Shown here: positions 53,679 to 62,791 of the stretch, in pieces
Position numbering within the stretch: the stretch's first letter is position 1
How the letters are laid out: every line of letters begins with the position of its first letter
DNA from: Saccharibacillus soli
Lineage (GTDB): Bacteria; Bacillota; Bacilli; Paenibacillales; Paenibacillaceae
Direction of reading: 5' to 3'
Assembly: GCA_002189105.1 (NCBI GenBank)
Contig: NIOB01000001.1
Span: 744,001 to 808,000, forward strand
Length of the DNA: 64,000 nucleotides
Made by a program: the position numbers and the translations under genes
Notes under the pieces: generated by a model
Database searches by the model: none
What the model was told of the DNA's origin: nothing
The model's input: the letters and a program-made list of their open reading frames with translations, nothing else

Positions 53679-54629
53679 TTAGAAGATCCGGTATCCGGCG
53701 AATCGGTACGCCAGGCGATACGAGACGGCGATCAGGATCAAGCTGATAAATGATTTGAACAGATTGACGGCCGTAGCGAAACTGAACTGTCCACTGAGCA
53801 GGCCTTCCCGATACACGAACGTGTCGATAATATCACCCTGTTGATAGATCAGCGGGCTGTATAGATTGAAGATCTGGTCGAAGTTGGCGTTCAGTACGTT
53901 CCCCAGGGCCAGCGTTGCGATCACGATGGTAATCGGCAGCAGCGAAGGAATCGTCAGATGGATCGTCTGTTTCCAGCGCGTGGCCCCGTCTACTTCCGCT
54001 GCTTCATAGAGCGCAGGATTGATGCCGGATAGAGCCGCGAGGAAGATGATCGTATTAAATCCGAATTCTTTCCAGACGTCACTGAAGATAATCGTGAAGC
54101 GGAACCAGCCGCCATCCCCCAGGAAGAAGATCGGTTTGATGCCAAACAAGAAGACGAGGAATTGGTTAATCAATCCGGTCTGAGCCAGCATATCAATCAG
54201 AATCCCCGAGAGTGTGACCCAGGACAGGAAATGCGGAAGATACACCAGCGTCTGAATTGAGCGTTTGAGCGCCATGATGCGTACTTCGTTTAGCAGCAGG
54301 GCGAAGACAAACGGGACGATCAGGTTCATGATGATCTTGGTACAGGCGAAAAATAACGTGTTGCCGGTAATCTTGAGGAAATAATCATTCTGCCACATAT
54401 ACGCAAAATGCTTCAGTCCCACCCAGGGCGATTCAGCAAAGCCGAGCGCAGGTTTGTAATCCTGGAAAGCCATGATGATCCCGCTCATGGGGATATACGA
54501 AAAGATAAAAACCAGTACCGCTGCCGGAAGCACCATAAGATGCAGGATGAGAGGCTGTTTGCCCCTTCTTTTTTTTCGGCCGCGTTCGGCTGACGTCTCT
54601 GCATGCTGTCGGCTTACATTGGCTTCCAT
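53679..54629 (-). CDS. Carbohydrate ABC permease, LplB type
   Basis: Membrane component of the same importer, 316 residues, six helices after a basic N-terminal tail (ERGRKKRRGKQP). FSYIPMSGIIMAFQDYKP is the family start and YEAAEVDGATRWKQTIHLTI is the EAA loop. Minus-strand start at 54629. First gene of the permease operon, divergent from the sensor kinase gene. Confidence 0.92.
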   Translation of the reverse strand: MEANVSRQHAETSAERGRKKRRGKQPLILHLMVLPAAVLVFIFSYIPMSGIIMAFQDYKPALGFAESPWVGLKHFAYMWQNDYFLKITGNTLFFACTKIIMNLIVPFVFALLLNEVRIMALKRSIQTLVYLPHFLSWVTLSGILIDMLAQTGLINQFLVFLFGIKPIFFLGDGGWFRFTIIFSDVWKEFGFNTIIFLAALSGINPALYEAAEVDGATRWKQTIHLTIPSLLPITIVIATLALGNVLNANFDQIFNLYSPLIYQQGDIIDTFVYREGLLSGQFSFATAVNLFKSFISLILIAVSYRLAYRFAGYRIF

Positions 54630-54676
54630 TTCTGCTCCCCCGTTCTGAATGTGTGTGGTGTCTCTCTAACTTCTCT

Positions 54677-54722
54677 GTTATATATAAATAGTATCAAGCC
54701 CCATTTGGAGCTGATATATAAC
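54677..54722. promoter_or_regulatory. Inverted repeat in divergent promoter region
   Basis: GTTATATAT (54677-54685) and ATATATAAC (54714-54722) form a 9-bp inverted repeat with a 28-base spacer midway between the permease and kinase genes, a possible site for the AraC-type response regulator. Confidence 0.4.
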
Positions 54723-54775
54723 AATCTTAGGATCGATAGGTTTTTCTTAGGTTAGCGATCCGAAGGGAGACGCCT

Positions 54776-56617
54776 ATGCAGTCCATTGCCCCAACCGCCG
54801 CATCCCGAGAGAAGACGCGGGGGCGATTCAGTTTATTTACCAAGATGAATAGTTTGATTGTAATTCTGTTCCTGCCGATTGTGCTTGCGTATACGTACTC
54901 CAACGATGTCACTTTCCATGTGGTCAGCCGAGAGCTTCAGACGTCGAGTGCACGCCAACTGACTTTTTTGTCCGGACAGATTGATTCTCGCATCAGCCAA
55001 ATGATGGACTTCAGCCTGGCGTTCTCGCGCGATCCGAACGTTCAGGACTTTAACGGCCTGAATCTGTGGGGGGATCGTTACGATCGGATGCAGATTCGGT
55101 ATGCGGTTCGGGAGAAGATGGTGCTGCAATCGGGCGTAACGGACATCTGGCCGGCTCGTTATGCGCTTCATTCCCAGCAGAATCAGGAAGTGATTGCGAA
55201 TTATCCGCGCAGCAGCCAATATGACGAAGCCTATCTCAAGCGAAATATGACGGGGAAATGGAACTATGGCGACGGGGGAGTTGGCGATGCGGAGACGGGT
55301 GAACCTTCTTCGTTTTATTGGTTCTATACCGATTCGCTTGGGCGACCGGGTCTATTGACGGGCAGCAGTGCGGTGATCGAAGCCAGTTTTAGTGCCGATA
55401 ATATTCGCAATATGCTGGATACGTACAAGGCAGGCGGACAGGGCGACCCTTTTTATTATCATCAAGGAGACGTTCCCATTCTCAATCGCACGGCGGATCG
55501 CCGGCTGACTCAGACACTTGTGCAGGAACTAAACGCATATCCTCTTCCGCGCACGGGACAGCGAATCATGGAGCTTCAGGGGCAGGATTATCTGGTTAGC
55601 TCGGTGGGGTCGGCACATCTGGATGGGCAGCTGATCGATTTTGTACCGCTTGGTAAAGTGTTGGGACCGATCGCGTTCAGCCGGAATCTGTTCTATCTGT
55701 CGATCGGGCTGTTGTTTGTTCTGGGCATATCGGCTTCTCTGCTGCTGTATCGCAATGTGCAGCGCCCGATTCGCAAGCTGATGAACGGCCTGCTGCGTGT
55801 ACAGAGCGGTGATTATTCGGTGCGGCTGCATGCCCGAAGTCACAATGAATTTTCGTTCGTGTTTGAACGATTTAACGAGATGTCCCAGCGGATTCAGGAA
55901 TTGATCGAGAATGTATTTAACGAAAAGATTCGAGCCAGAGAAGCAACGCTTAAACAGCTTCAGGCACAGATTAATCCTCATTTTCTCTATAACTGTCTGG
56001 GCTATATTATCAACATGGCGCAGATGAAGGAGGAAGAGGCCGTCGTCTCCATGGCCTTTAATCTAAGCGCTTACTACCGATATACGACTCGGATGGAAAA
56101 AGAAATTGCGCCGCTTCAGGACGAAGTCAAGCTGCTCATCAATTATCTGGACATCCAGAAGCTGCGTAACGGAAGAATCGACTATCGAATCGACCTGCCG
56201 GACGAGATGCGGAAGGCTGAGATTCCCAGACTGATGCTCCAGCCCATCGTGGAAAATGCCGTAATTCATGGCGTTGCCAAATCGTATACCGCAGGCGAGA
56301 TCGTCATTGCCGGTGAACAGCGGGAAGGCTTCTATGTGATTACGATTGATGATGATGGACCAGGATTGACGGCTGAACAATATGAAGCGCTTAATCTGAA
56401 AATGCAGGAGGAATTGCAGGAAGAGATGGGCTGCGGCTTATGGAATACGTATCAACGCATTGTCCATCAGTTCGGCAGCCGCTCGGGGCTGAAGTTTGGT
56501 CCTTCTCCCTCAGGAGGCTTTCGCACGGAGATTTTCTGGCAGAATGAAGCGGAAGCGGAGTGGAATTCTTCACCCCAAGAGGTGTCCTATCCGAAGATGA
56601 AGCCTCTACAGACTTAA
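54776..56617 (+). CDS. YesM-type sensor histidine kinase
   Basis: 613 residues. First membrane helix about residues 20-40 (MNSLIVILFLPIVLAYTYSN), a large external sensing domain to about 300, the second helix about 302-325 (NLFYLSIGLLFVLGISASLL), a HAMP domain, then the His_kinase domain with QINPHFLYNCLGYIINM (phospho-His) and the ATP-binding NAVIHGV and DDDGPGL. Members of this class sense sugars together with a YesN-type regulator, which is encoded 31 bases downstream. GAAGGGAG upstream of ATG 54776. Confidence 0.92.
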   Translation: MQSIAPTAASREKTRGRFSLFTKMNSLIVILFLPIVLAYTYSNDVTFHVVSRELQTSSARQLTFLSGQIDSRISQMMDFSLAFSRDPNVQDFNGLNLWGDRYDRMQIRYAVREKMVLQSGVTDIWPARYALHSQQNQEVIANYPRSSQYDEAYLKRNMTGKWNYGDGGVGDAETGEPSSFYWFYTDSLGRPGLLTGSSAVIEASFSADNIRNMLDTYKAGGQGDPFYYHQGDVPILNRTADRRLTQTLVQELNAYPLPRTGQRIMELQGQDYLVSSVGSAHLDGQLIDFVPLGKVLGPIAFSRNLFYLSIGLLFVLGISASLLLYRNVQRPIRKLMNGLLRVQSGDYSVRLHARSHNEFSFVFERFNEMSQRIQELIENVFNEKIRAREATLKQLQAQINPHFLYNCLGYIINMAQMKEEEAVVSMAFNLSAYYRYTTRMEKEIAPLQDEVKLLINYLDIQKLRNGRIDYRIDLPDEMRKAEIPRLMLQPIVENAVIHGVAKSYTAGEIVIAGEQREGFYVITIDDDGPGLTAEQYEALNLKMQEELQEEMGCGLWNTYQRIVHQFGSRSGLKFGPSPSGGFRTEIFWQNEAEAEWNSSPQEVSYPKMKPLQT

Positions 56618-56648
56618 CCGCCATTTAGGAAAGAAGGAGCGAATGACC

Positions 56649-58256
56649 ATGCAGTTACTGATCGTGGATGATGAAATTCACTGGGTTGATAATCTGTCGA
56701 TGAATAAACCCTGGCATACCCTGGGCATTGAGCAGGTCCACAAAGCTTATTCTGCACGCGAGGCGCTGGAGTTGATTGATAACCATCCGATCGACATTGT
56801 GATCTCTGACATTCTAATGCCCGAGATGAGCGGACTGGAGCTGATTGAACAGATCCGGTCGAAGGACGGCAAGATTAAATGTGTGATGTTGTCGGGTCAT
56901 TCGGATTTTGAATACGCCAAGCAGGCTATTCGTCATAACGCCGTGGATTATCTGCTCAAGCCGCCAACGGACGAAGAACTGCTGGGTGCAGTCGGGTCGG
57001 CTATTGAACAGCTGAATACCGAATGGGCGATGGTCAGCTCACTGGAACGAACCAATTATACGCTGCGTGAGAATCTGCCGCTGCTAAGAGGACGTCTGCT
57101 GCTGGATGCCCTGAATGGACAGCGTATGTCGGCTGAGGAATGGACGCGCAGGCTGCATAATTACGGGCTGCCCTTTGAAGTTGGCTCCTGTGCACTGCTG
57201 CTTGTTCGGATGGAGGAAGAATTTGGCCGCTACCGCAACAACGGTCAGCCGCTGATTGAATACGCGATTATCAATATGGCGGAAGAGGTCATGGGCGAAT
57301 TTCTGGAAGTATGGGGAGTGAAGGAAGAACACGGCTATCTGGCCTTCCTGCTTCAGTTCAAAGCCCATGCACCCGGCAATCGTGAGATTCTGTTGGAGAA
57401 ACTGGCGATTCAGCTCCAGACCAAGGTCAAGCAGTTTCTCAAAGGTTCGCTGTCAATCGTCATGACCGAACCCTTTCGTTTCCCCGAGGAACTGCCGGAT
57501 GTGTTCCGTCGGGGGATTGCCTATTTTCGCCAGATTGTCGGGGACGAGCGAGAGTTCGTGATGCGTTTGAGCGAATCGGCAGAGCCGGTTCAGCAGGGGG
57601 CACTTCGTTCTTTGTATCTGTCACCGGCATTGGAGACGCTGCTGGAGACTGGGCGCTGGGAGGAAGCGGAAGAGAAGCTGGAGACGGTATGTGGCGAGCT
57701 GGATGAGCATTGGTCGGATTCTTGGGAGCACTGTATGGAGGCAGGTTTTGCGATTGCGGCGTCTTATACCAATCTAGCTCACCGTGGCGGGCGTACCCTG
57801 GAAAGTCTGATTGGCGAAGAGATCGAGCCGCTTCAGCGGGGAGAAGCTTTTTCCTCGATTGCACGGCTTCGGCACTGGTCGATTGCAGCGCTGCACCGGA
57901 TTCGGGAGGGCACGTCGAATGAGGTGCGAGATACCCGATCTTCGTATGTACGCAAGGTTCAGACATTCGCAGACAAAAATCTGCATCTGGATGTCTCGCT
58001 GCGTGCGCTGGCTGACCATGTCAATCTGCATCCTACCCACCTCTCGAAGATCTACAAGATCGAGACAGGCGAAGGGATCAGTGACTACGTCGCTAATCTG
58101 CGGATGGAACGAGCCAGTCAGAAGCTGAAATCAACGGATAAAAAGGTGTATGAGATTGGGTTGGAAGTAGGATATATGGACCCGGCGTATTTCATCAAAG
58201 TGTTCAAACGGCACTTCGGGATGACGCCGCAGGAGTATCGGGACGGAAGCAAATAG
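56649..58256 (+). CDS. YesN-type AraC response regulator
   Basis: 535 residues. Receiver domain at the N-terminus (LLIVDDEIHWVDNL; phosphoacceptor Asp in IVISDILMPEMSG; Lys in VDYLLKPPTDEEL), a long middle region without a clear domain, and two AraC-type HTH motifs at the C-terminus (DVSLRALADHVNLHPTHLSK and VYEIGLEVGYMDPAYFIKVF). ATG 56649 is preferred since AAGGAG ends 9 bases upstream; ATG 56643 is too near. Probably activates the adjacent transporter genes. Confidence 0.92.
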   Translation: MQLLIVDDEIHWVDNLSMNKPWHTLGIEQVHKAYSAREALELIDNHPIDIVISDILMPEMSGLELIEQIRSKDGKIKCVMLSGHSDFEYAKQAIRHNAVDYLLKPPTDEELLGAVGSAIEQLNTEWAMVSSLERTNYTLRENLPLLRGRLLLDALNGQRMSAEEWTRRLHNYGLPFEVGSCALLLVRMEEEFGRYRNNGQPLIEYAIINMAEEVMGEFLEVWGVKEEHGYLAFLLQFKAHAPGNREILLEKLAIQLQTKVKQFLKGSLSIVMTEPFRFPEELPDVFRRGIAYFRQIVGDEREFVMRLSESAEPVQQGALRSLYLSPALETLLETGRWEEAEEKLETVCGELDEHWSDSWEHCMEAGFAIAASYTNLAHRGGRTLESLIGEEIEPLQRGEAFSSIARLRHWSIAALHRIREGTSNEVRDTRSSYVRKVQTFADKNLHLDVSLRALADHVNLHPTHLSKIYKIETGEGISDYVANLRMERASQKLKSTDKKVYEIGLEVGYMDPAYFIKVFKRHFGMTPQEYRDGSK

Positions 58257-58367
58257 ACTGAGAAAGTCCTATCTGAACTAACAAACTCATATAGATGACC
58301 TCCTGCGAATGTTGGTACAGTTACGGTGTAAGAGAGAGGTTAACCAGTCAACGGAGGGGGTCAAGCA

Positions 58368-60041
58368 ATGAAAAAATTCCGTAACGCTTGGAAAATCCTT
58401 GCGGCAGCCAGTCTGATTACCGTCACTGCCTGCGGAGGGGGTTTAGGAGACAAGGGTGAAGGGGAAAAAAGTGCGAATGTAGGATCATCGGTGGCTGAGG
58501 CTGCATTTGCCGCCGGTAAATACGATCCGCCGATTGAATTCAGTTCCGTGCTGATGCCTAAAAAATACGTACAGGGCGATACCAAAGAAAACAACGTCCA
58601 TGACCGCTGGATGCTGGAGACACTGGGGATGAAACATAAGGACACCTGGTATCCGGCCAATGACGATCAGTACAAACAGAAGCTGCAGTTGGCGGTAGCC
58701 TCCGGGGAAAAGCTGCCCGATTTCGTCCCTGTGCCAACGAACCCGGTGCTGACCAATCAGCTGATTGAATCCGGTCAATTTATGCCGATCGACGAGCTGT
58801 TCGACAAATACGCGAATCAGATTCTCAAAGATCATGCGGCGCAGCACCCCGAGCTTTGGTATCCGTTCACCAAGGACGGCAAGAAGTATAATATGCCGAT
58901 CCTGGAATACACGGATAACGATGATACGCTGCTGTGGCTGCGCGAAGACTGGATGGAGAAGCTGAATCTTGAAGCGCCTAAGACCATTGCTGATCTGGAA
59001 AATATCATGGACAAGTTCAAAAATCAGAACCCGGATGGATTGTCGCCAGATAAAGTGTTCCCGCTGGCCATCTCGCTCAAAAACAACACCAATACGTGGA
59101 TGGGTTCGCTGGATTGGCTGTTTGGCGCTTACGGTACGATTGAAGAGCAATGGAATAAAGATGCAGATGGCAATCTGGAATATGGGTCCATCAATCCAGG
59201 AGCGAAACAGGCGCTTGCCAAGCTGCAAGAGTGGATGGACAAAGGTTATATCCATGCGGACTCCGCGCTGTGGGACGAGTCGAAATCGGCGGAGAGCTGG
59301 ACCAAAGGCACAGCAGGGATTCTGCCGGGTGCAAACTGGGTACCGGATTGGCCGGCTCCCGATCTGCTGAAGGCCGTCCCAGGCTCCAAGTACAAAGCGT
59401 ATCCGGTTCCAGCAGGACCGGATGGCAAGATCGGAACCAAGTGGCAGAATTCCGGCGTCAACGCCAGTATCATGATTAACAAAGATGCGGCGCATCCGGA
59501 AGCGATCTTCCTGTATTACAACTATCTGCTGGATAATCTGGCCAATCCCAAGGCAGGCAGCCCTTATGAATATGGTTTCGCCAAAGGGTATGACTGGGAT
59601 ATCATCGACGGTAAGCCAACCAGTGACAAGGACAAGATTCCGAACTTCTCCAACGAGTTCCCGTTCCTGACAGGCCCTGCACGTATTCCGGATCTGTATA
59701 TGAAGACGCTGGTGAAATTGGCGGATGGCGAAAAACCAAGCACTCCATACGAAAGTCAGATGGCCGAGTTCCGCAAGCCGGAAAACTGGTATGCCGCCAA
59801 GGTCGTCATGTCCCAGCATGATATTCGCAAGCAAAATTACTTTACCGGCGCGGCGACGCCGACCATGGTCTCGAAGTGGAATCTGCTTCGTCAATCGGAG
59901 ATGGAGACATTCAACAAGATCATCTATGGACAGCTGCCGATTGAGGCGTTCGATGAATTTGTAACCAGCTGGAAAGCCAACGGCGGAGACCAAATCACGA
60001 AGGAAGTTAATGATTGGTATAAGTCGGTATCCGGCAAATAA
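58368..60041 (+). CDS. Extracellular solute-binding lipoprotein (LplA/LipO type)
   Basis: 557 residues. Signal peptide ILAAASLITVTACGGG ends in a lipobox with Cys 24. Mature protein of family 1 solute-binding type: FVPVPTNPVLTNQLIESGQF, GTIEEQWNKDADGNLEYGSI and the YLYYNYLLDNL stretch. It is the binding component of the transporter whose permeases lie at 52.8-54.6 kb on the other strand. GGAGGGGG upstream of ATG 58368. Substrate is probably an oligosaccharide, not identifiable from sequence. Confidence 0.9.
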   Translation: MKKFRNAWKILAAASLITVTACGGGLGDKGEGEKSANVGSSVAEAAFAAGKYDPPIEFSSVLMPKKYVQGDTKENNVHDRWMLETLGMKHKDTWYPANDDQYKQKLQLAVASGEKLPDFVPVPTNPVLTNQLIESGQFMPIDELFDKYANQILKDHAAQHPELWYPFTKDGKKYNMPILEYTDNDDTLLWLREDWMEKLNLEAPKTIADLENIMDKFKNQNPDGLSPDKVFPLAISLKNNTNTWMGSLDWLFGAYGTIEEQWNKDADGNLEYGSINPGAKQALAKLQEWMDKGYIHADSALWDESKSAESWTKGTAGILPGANWVPDWPAPDLLKAVPGSKYKAYPVPAGPDGKIGTKWQNSGVNASIMINKDAAHPEAIFLYYNYLLDNLANPKAGSPYEYGFAKGYDWDIIDGKPTSDKDKIPNFSNEFPFLTGPARIPDLYMKTLVKLADGEKPSTPYESQMAEFRKPENWYAAKVVMSQHDIRKQNYFTGAATPTMVSKWNLLRQSEMETFNKIIYGQLPIEAFDEFVTSWKANGGDQITKEVNDWYKSVSGK

Positions 60042-60116
60042 AGACGAGAGTTCAAGTGCTGTTTCCTGCAAAATGTCAGATGAGATCCAATGAAATCAAA
60101 TCTTGAACTCGGATTA

Positions 60117-60152
60117 GACTAAAGATCGCTGCTGCGATCTTTAGTCTTTTTT
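60117..60152 (+). terminator. Terminator after solute-binding protein
   Basis: A perfect 13-bp stem GACTAAAGATCGC (60117-60129) with GCGATCTTTAGTC (60134-60146), loop TGCT, then six T. Confidence 0.9.
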
Positions 60153-60231
60153 GTGTCATGAGCGCCAATTCATCCCACTGTTATGTACAATAAAGGCGGC
60201 GAAGGAACGAAAGAAATATTTTTGGAAAAGG

Positions 60232-60837
60232 ATGCAGGGGCGGCTTAAACACTCGGCGTCTATTGAGGCGGGAAAGGGGGGGAGCAAGATTGACGAACAA
60301 GAATTAATCAGACGTATTCTGCGCGGCGAACGCGACGCTTTCCGCGAACTCGTCGATACTTATAGGCAGCATGTATTTCGGATTGCCTTCTCGGTACTGC
60401 GCAGCGAGAAGGATGCCGAAGATGCCGCTCAGGAAGTATTTATTCAGATTCACAAATCGCTCCCCGATTACCGATCCCAGGGCTTCAAGACCTGGATCTC
60501 CCGGATTGCCCTAAACAAATCGATTGACTTTAAGCGGAAACAAAATCGTCGCCATGAAGATCTGTACGATTCGGAACCGGCCTTGCTCAAGCTCGCTTCG
60601 GGAGATGAGGCGCCGCTGACCCGGATTCTGCGCGAAGAACGGTCGGACGAGATTCGGCGGAGAATGGACGAGATGCCCCAAGGACATCGGGATGTCATCG
60701 AAGCTTTTTATTTCCAAGGCAAAAATTATGAAGAAATCTCGGCGGAAATGCACGTAACGGTCAAGACCGTCGAATCGAAATTGTACCGGGCACGAATGTG
60801 GATTCGGCAGCACTGGCGTGAGGAGGAGTGGCGATGA
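60232..60837 (+). CDS. ECF-type RNA polymerase sigma factor
   Basis: Sigma region 2 (YRQHVFRIAFSVLRSEKDAE, AQEVFIQIHKSLPDYRSQGF, KTWISRIALNKSIDFKRKQN) and region 4 (MDEMPQGHRDVIEAFYFQGK, NYEEISAEMHVTVKTVESKL). The start is uncertain: ATG 60232 has a poor ribosome site, while an ATT at 60289 lies 5 bases after GGGGGGAG and would give the family's normal start at IDEQELIRRIL. The anti-sigma gene overlaps its end by 4 bases (ATGA). Confidence 0.88.
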   Translation: MQGRLKHSASIEAGKGGSKIDEQELIRRILRGERDAFRELVDTYRQHVFRIAFSVLRSEKDAEDAAQEVFIQIHKSLPDYRSQGFKTWISRIALNKSIDFKRKQNRRHEDLYDSEPALLKLASGDEAPLTRILREERSDEIRRRMDEMPQGHRDVIEAFYFQGKNYEEISAEMHVTVKTVESKLYRARMWIRQHWREEEWR

Positions 60838-61304
60838 GCGACATGGAACGAGTCGGACCAAAGGAATGGATGGAGTACGTCCGGGGCACGCTGCCCGATT
60901 CATCGAGGCAGAGACTGGAGCGTCTGCTGGATGGTGGCGACGAGTTGGCGTTTGATTATTATATGGCAGCTCTCGATAATGTAGGCGGCGATCTGCCAGC
61001 TCTGGACGATGCCGACGCCTTTAGCGAACGCGTCCTGGCAGCCCTCCCGGCAGATTCCACAGATCGAAAGGGGCGACTTGCCCATAAATGGACGCAGCCC
61101 GTTCTCTTGTATACGGTCGCTGCCGCCGCCGCGCTGCTGCTGACCTTCTCGGGCACATTTGATCGCCTTGGGGAACAGGCGCAGCGTGCAGCGGATGAGG
61201 CGGGCAAAATATCCTACAGTCAGAGACTGGCGGAAGGAGCTTCGGCTTGGCTCAGTGGGTTTAAGGCGAAAGGAGAAAGCGAACATGAATCGACAACAAA
61301 GTAA
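60834..61304 (+). CDS. Probable membrane anti-sigma factor
   Basis: 156 residues, coupled to the sigma gene. N-terminal cytoplasmic part (KEWMEYVRGTLPDSSRQRLE) followed by one membrane segment at about residues 91-110 (VLLYTVAAAAALLLTFSGTF) and an external charged tail. No zinc motif. ATG 60834 fits AGGAGG at 60821-60826; GTG 60828 is too close. Assignment rests on topology and gene order. It overlaps the next gene by 20 bases. Confidence 0.65.
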   Translation: MSDMERVGPKEWMEYVRGTLPDSSRQRLERLLDGGDELAFDYYMAALDNVGGDLPALDDADAFSERVLAALPADSTDRKGRLAHKWTQPVLLYTVAAAAALLLTFSGTFDRLGEQAQRAADEAGKISYSQRLAEGASAWLSGFKAKGESEHESTTK

Positions 61305-62538
61305 ATTTGCAGCGCTGCTGCTTAATGTGGTGCCAGGACTCGGCCATTTGTATTGGGGAAGAAAGACTCGCGGATTTGTCTATTTCCTCCCTTCTCTGAT
61401 GATTATGGGAATCGGCATGTTGGCCTCCATCAATTCGTATGATGATACGCCCTTTGCGATTGGATTTGGCTTGTCCTTCATGATCTGGTGCATCAGCATG
61501 TTCGATCTGGTTGGTGCAGTGGTCAATGATTCGGCCAAGCAGGATCAGGAGCGGATGAACCGAACATTCTATGGACAAGGACATGCGGCACCGCCAGCAG
61601 CGGGCTATTATGATTATGCAGACAGCCGACCGCCGCATCGAGCAGGGGAAATGGGGATGGATAGTGGAATTCCGCCACATATGGATTTCGGTTCGGACGA
61701 TTTCCCTGGTTATTCGCCGTACCCACCGCCTATCGGTCAGGGGCATATGATCCGCGAACCGGAATACTTTTCGGACTCACAGCGTTTCTTCACCATTCTG
61801 CTCAGTTTTGTACCGGGGCTTGGGCACTTATACATGGGGCTGATGCTTAGAGGGATTTCTTTCCTGGCCGCCTTCTTCGGGCTGGCAACGGCACTGCTGT
61901 TCATGACGGGTTTTACGGGCGAAGGCACGTTTCTTCTCTTCCTGGGCGTGCTTCCCGTCATCTGGATCTATGGCATGTTTGATGCGGTAACGTTGGCGGA
62001 GCGCAAGCGGAGTGGAGAGAAACTGCGCGATTTCTCGCTTATTGAAAAATGGGATATTGCACGTGATGATCGCGGCAAGAGCCGAACGATGGGGCTGCTG
62101 TTGGCGATTATACCGGGAGTCTCGCACATGTATCTCGGACTGATGAAACGTGGGTTACAGTTTATGATGTTGTTCTTCGGCAGCATTTATATTTTGGATG
62201 TGTTAGGACTGTCTCTCTTCCTGTTTTTCGTTCCGTTGATTTGGTTCTACGCGTTTTTCGATGCGCTTCAACAAGTCGGACGTTATGGGCAGGAGGCGCT
62301 TCATGACAAGCCGCTCCTGGCGAACTTTGGGACGAATCGGCTCTGGATCGGACTGGCACTGGTCGTGTTGGGCGTCTATTATGTTGCTCAAACGGTCGTC
62401 ATGCCATTCATTGATCCCGATGTGCAAGCTTATTTCCAGAGTGAAGTTGTTCCGTATGTACGCAATGGGGTAGTTGCCTTGTTGTTAATCGGGGGCGGAT
62501 TCAAATTGCTGCGAGCATCCGAGAGAGCGAAAGCGTAG
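61285..62538 (+). CDS. Membrane protein with three TM2-like repeats
   Basis: 417 residues. A module of the type LLNVVPGLGHLYWGRKTRGF recurs three times: residues about 11-30, 177-196 (LLSFVPGLGHLYMGLMLRGI) and 274-293 (LLAIIPGVSHMYLGLMKRGL), each followed by hydrophobic helices and a closing W-x-x-x-F/M-F-D motif (MFDLV, MFDAV, FFDAL), as in TM2 domains. A Pro/Gly-rich soluble linker (about 100-158) separates the first two. A final membrane hairpin ends the protein. AAAGGAG precedes ATG 61285. Co-expressed with the sigma/anti-sigma pair; function unknown. Confidence 0.82.
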   Translation: MNRQQSKFAALLLNVVPGLGHLYWGRKTRGFVYFLPSLMIMGIGMLASINSYDDTPFAIGFGLSFMIWCISMFDLVGAVVNDSAKQDQERMNRTFYGQGHAAPPAAGYYDYADSRPPHRAGEMGMDSGIPPHMDFGSDDFPGYSPYPPPIGQGHMIREPEYFSDSQRFFTILLSFVPGLGHLYMGLMLRGISFLAAFFGLATALLFMTGFTGEGTFLLFLGVLPVIWIYGMFDAVTLAERKRSGEKLRDFSLIEKWDIARDDRGKSRTMGLLLAIIPGVSHMYLGLMKRGLQFMMLFFGSIYILDVLGLSLFLFFVPLIWFYAFFDALQQVGRYGQEALHDKPLLANFGTNRLWIGLALVVLGVYYVAQTVVMPFIDPDVQAYFQSEVVPYVRNGVVALLLIGGGFKLLRASERAKA

Positions 62539-62678
62539 AAGCAGCGGAGAACATCGGAATCTGAAACAAACGATTGGAAAAGATTCAAGGGGACGAGTCG
62601 AACGGAACGAATCGATGAGAACGAATCAACCGGAAGAAAGCGAACAGAACGAACTTAAAAGAATCAGTCCGTAAAAAG

Positions 62679-62728
62679 AAACCGTCTTGACTTGAAGGAA
62701 AGTCCTTCGAGTCAAGACGGTTTTGGTT
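62679..62728. terminator. Bidirectional terminator
   Basis: AAACCGTCTTGACT (62679-62692) with AGTCAAGACGGTTT (from 62710), plus inner GAAGGA/TCCTTC, between convergent genes. A-rich and T-rich sides suit both directions. Confidence 0.88.
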
Positions 62729-62791
62729 TGTGCTGCGAATCCAGGTGAGTTCTGCTCGGTAGAATTTAATTTATTCAATCCGGGCGGAAGG

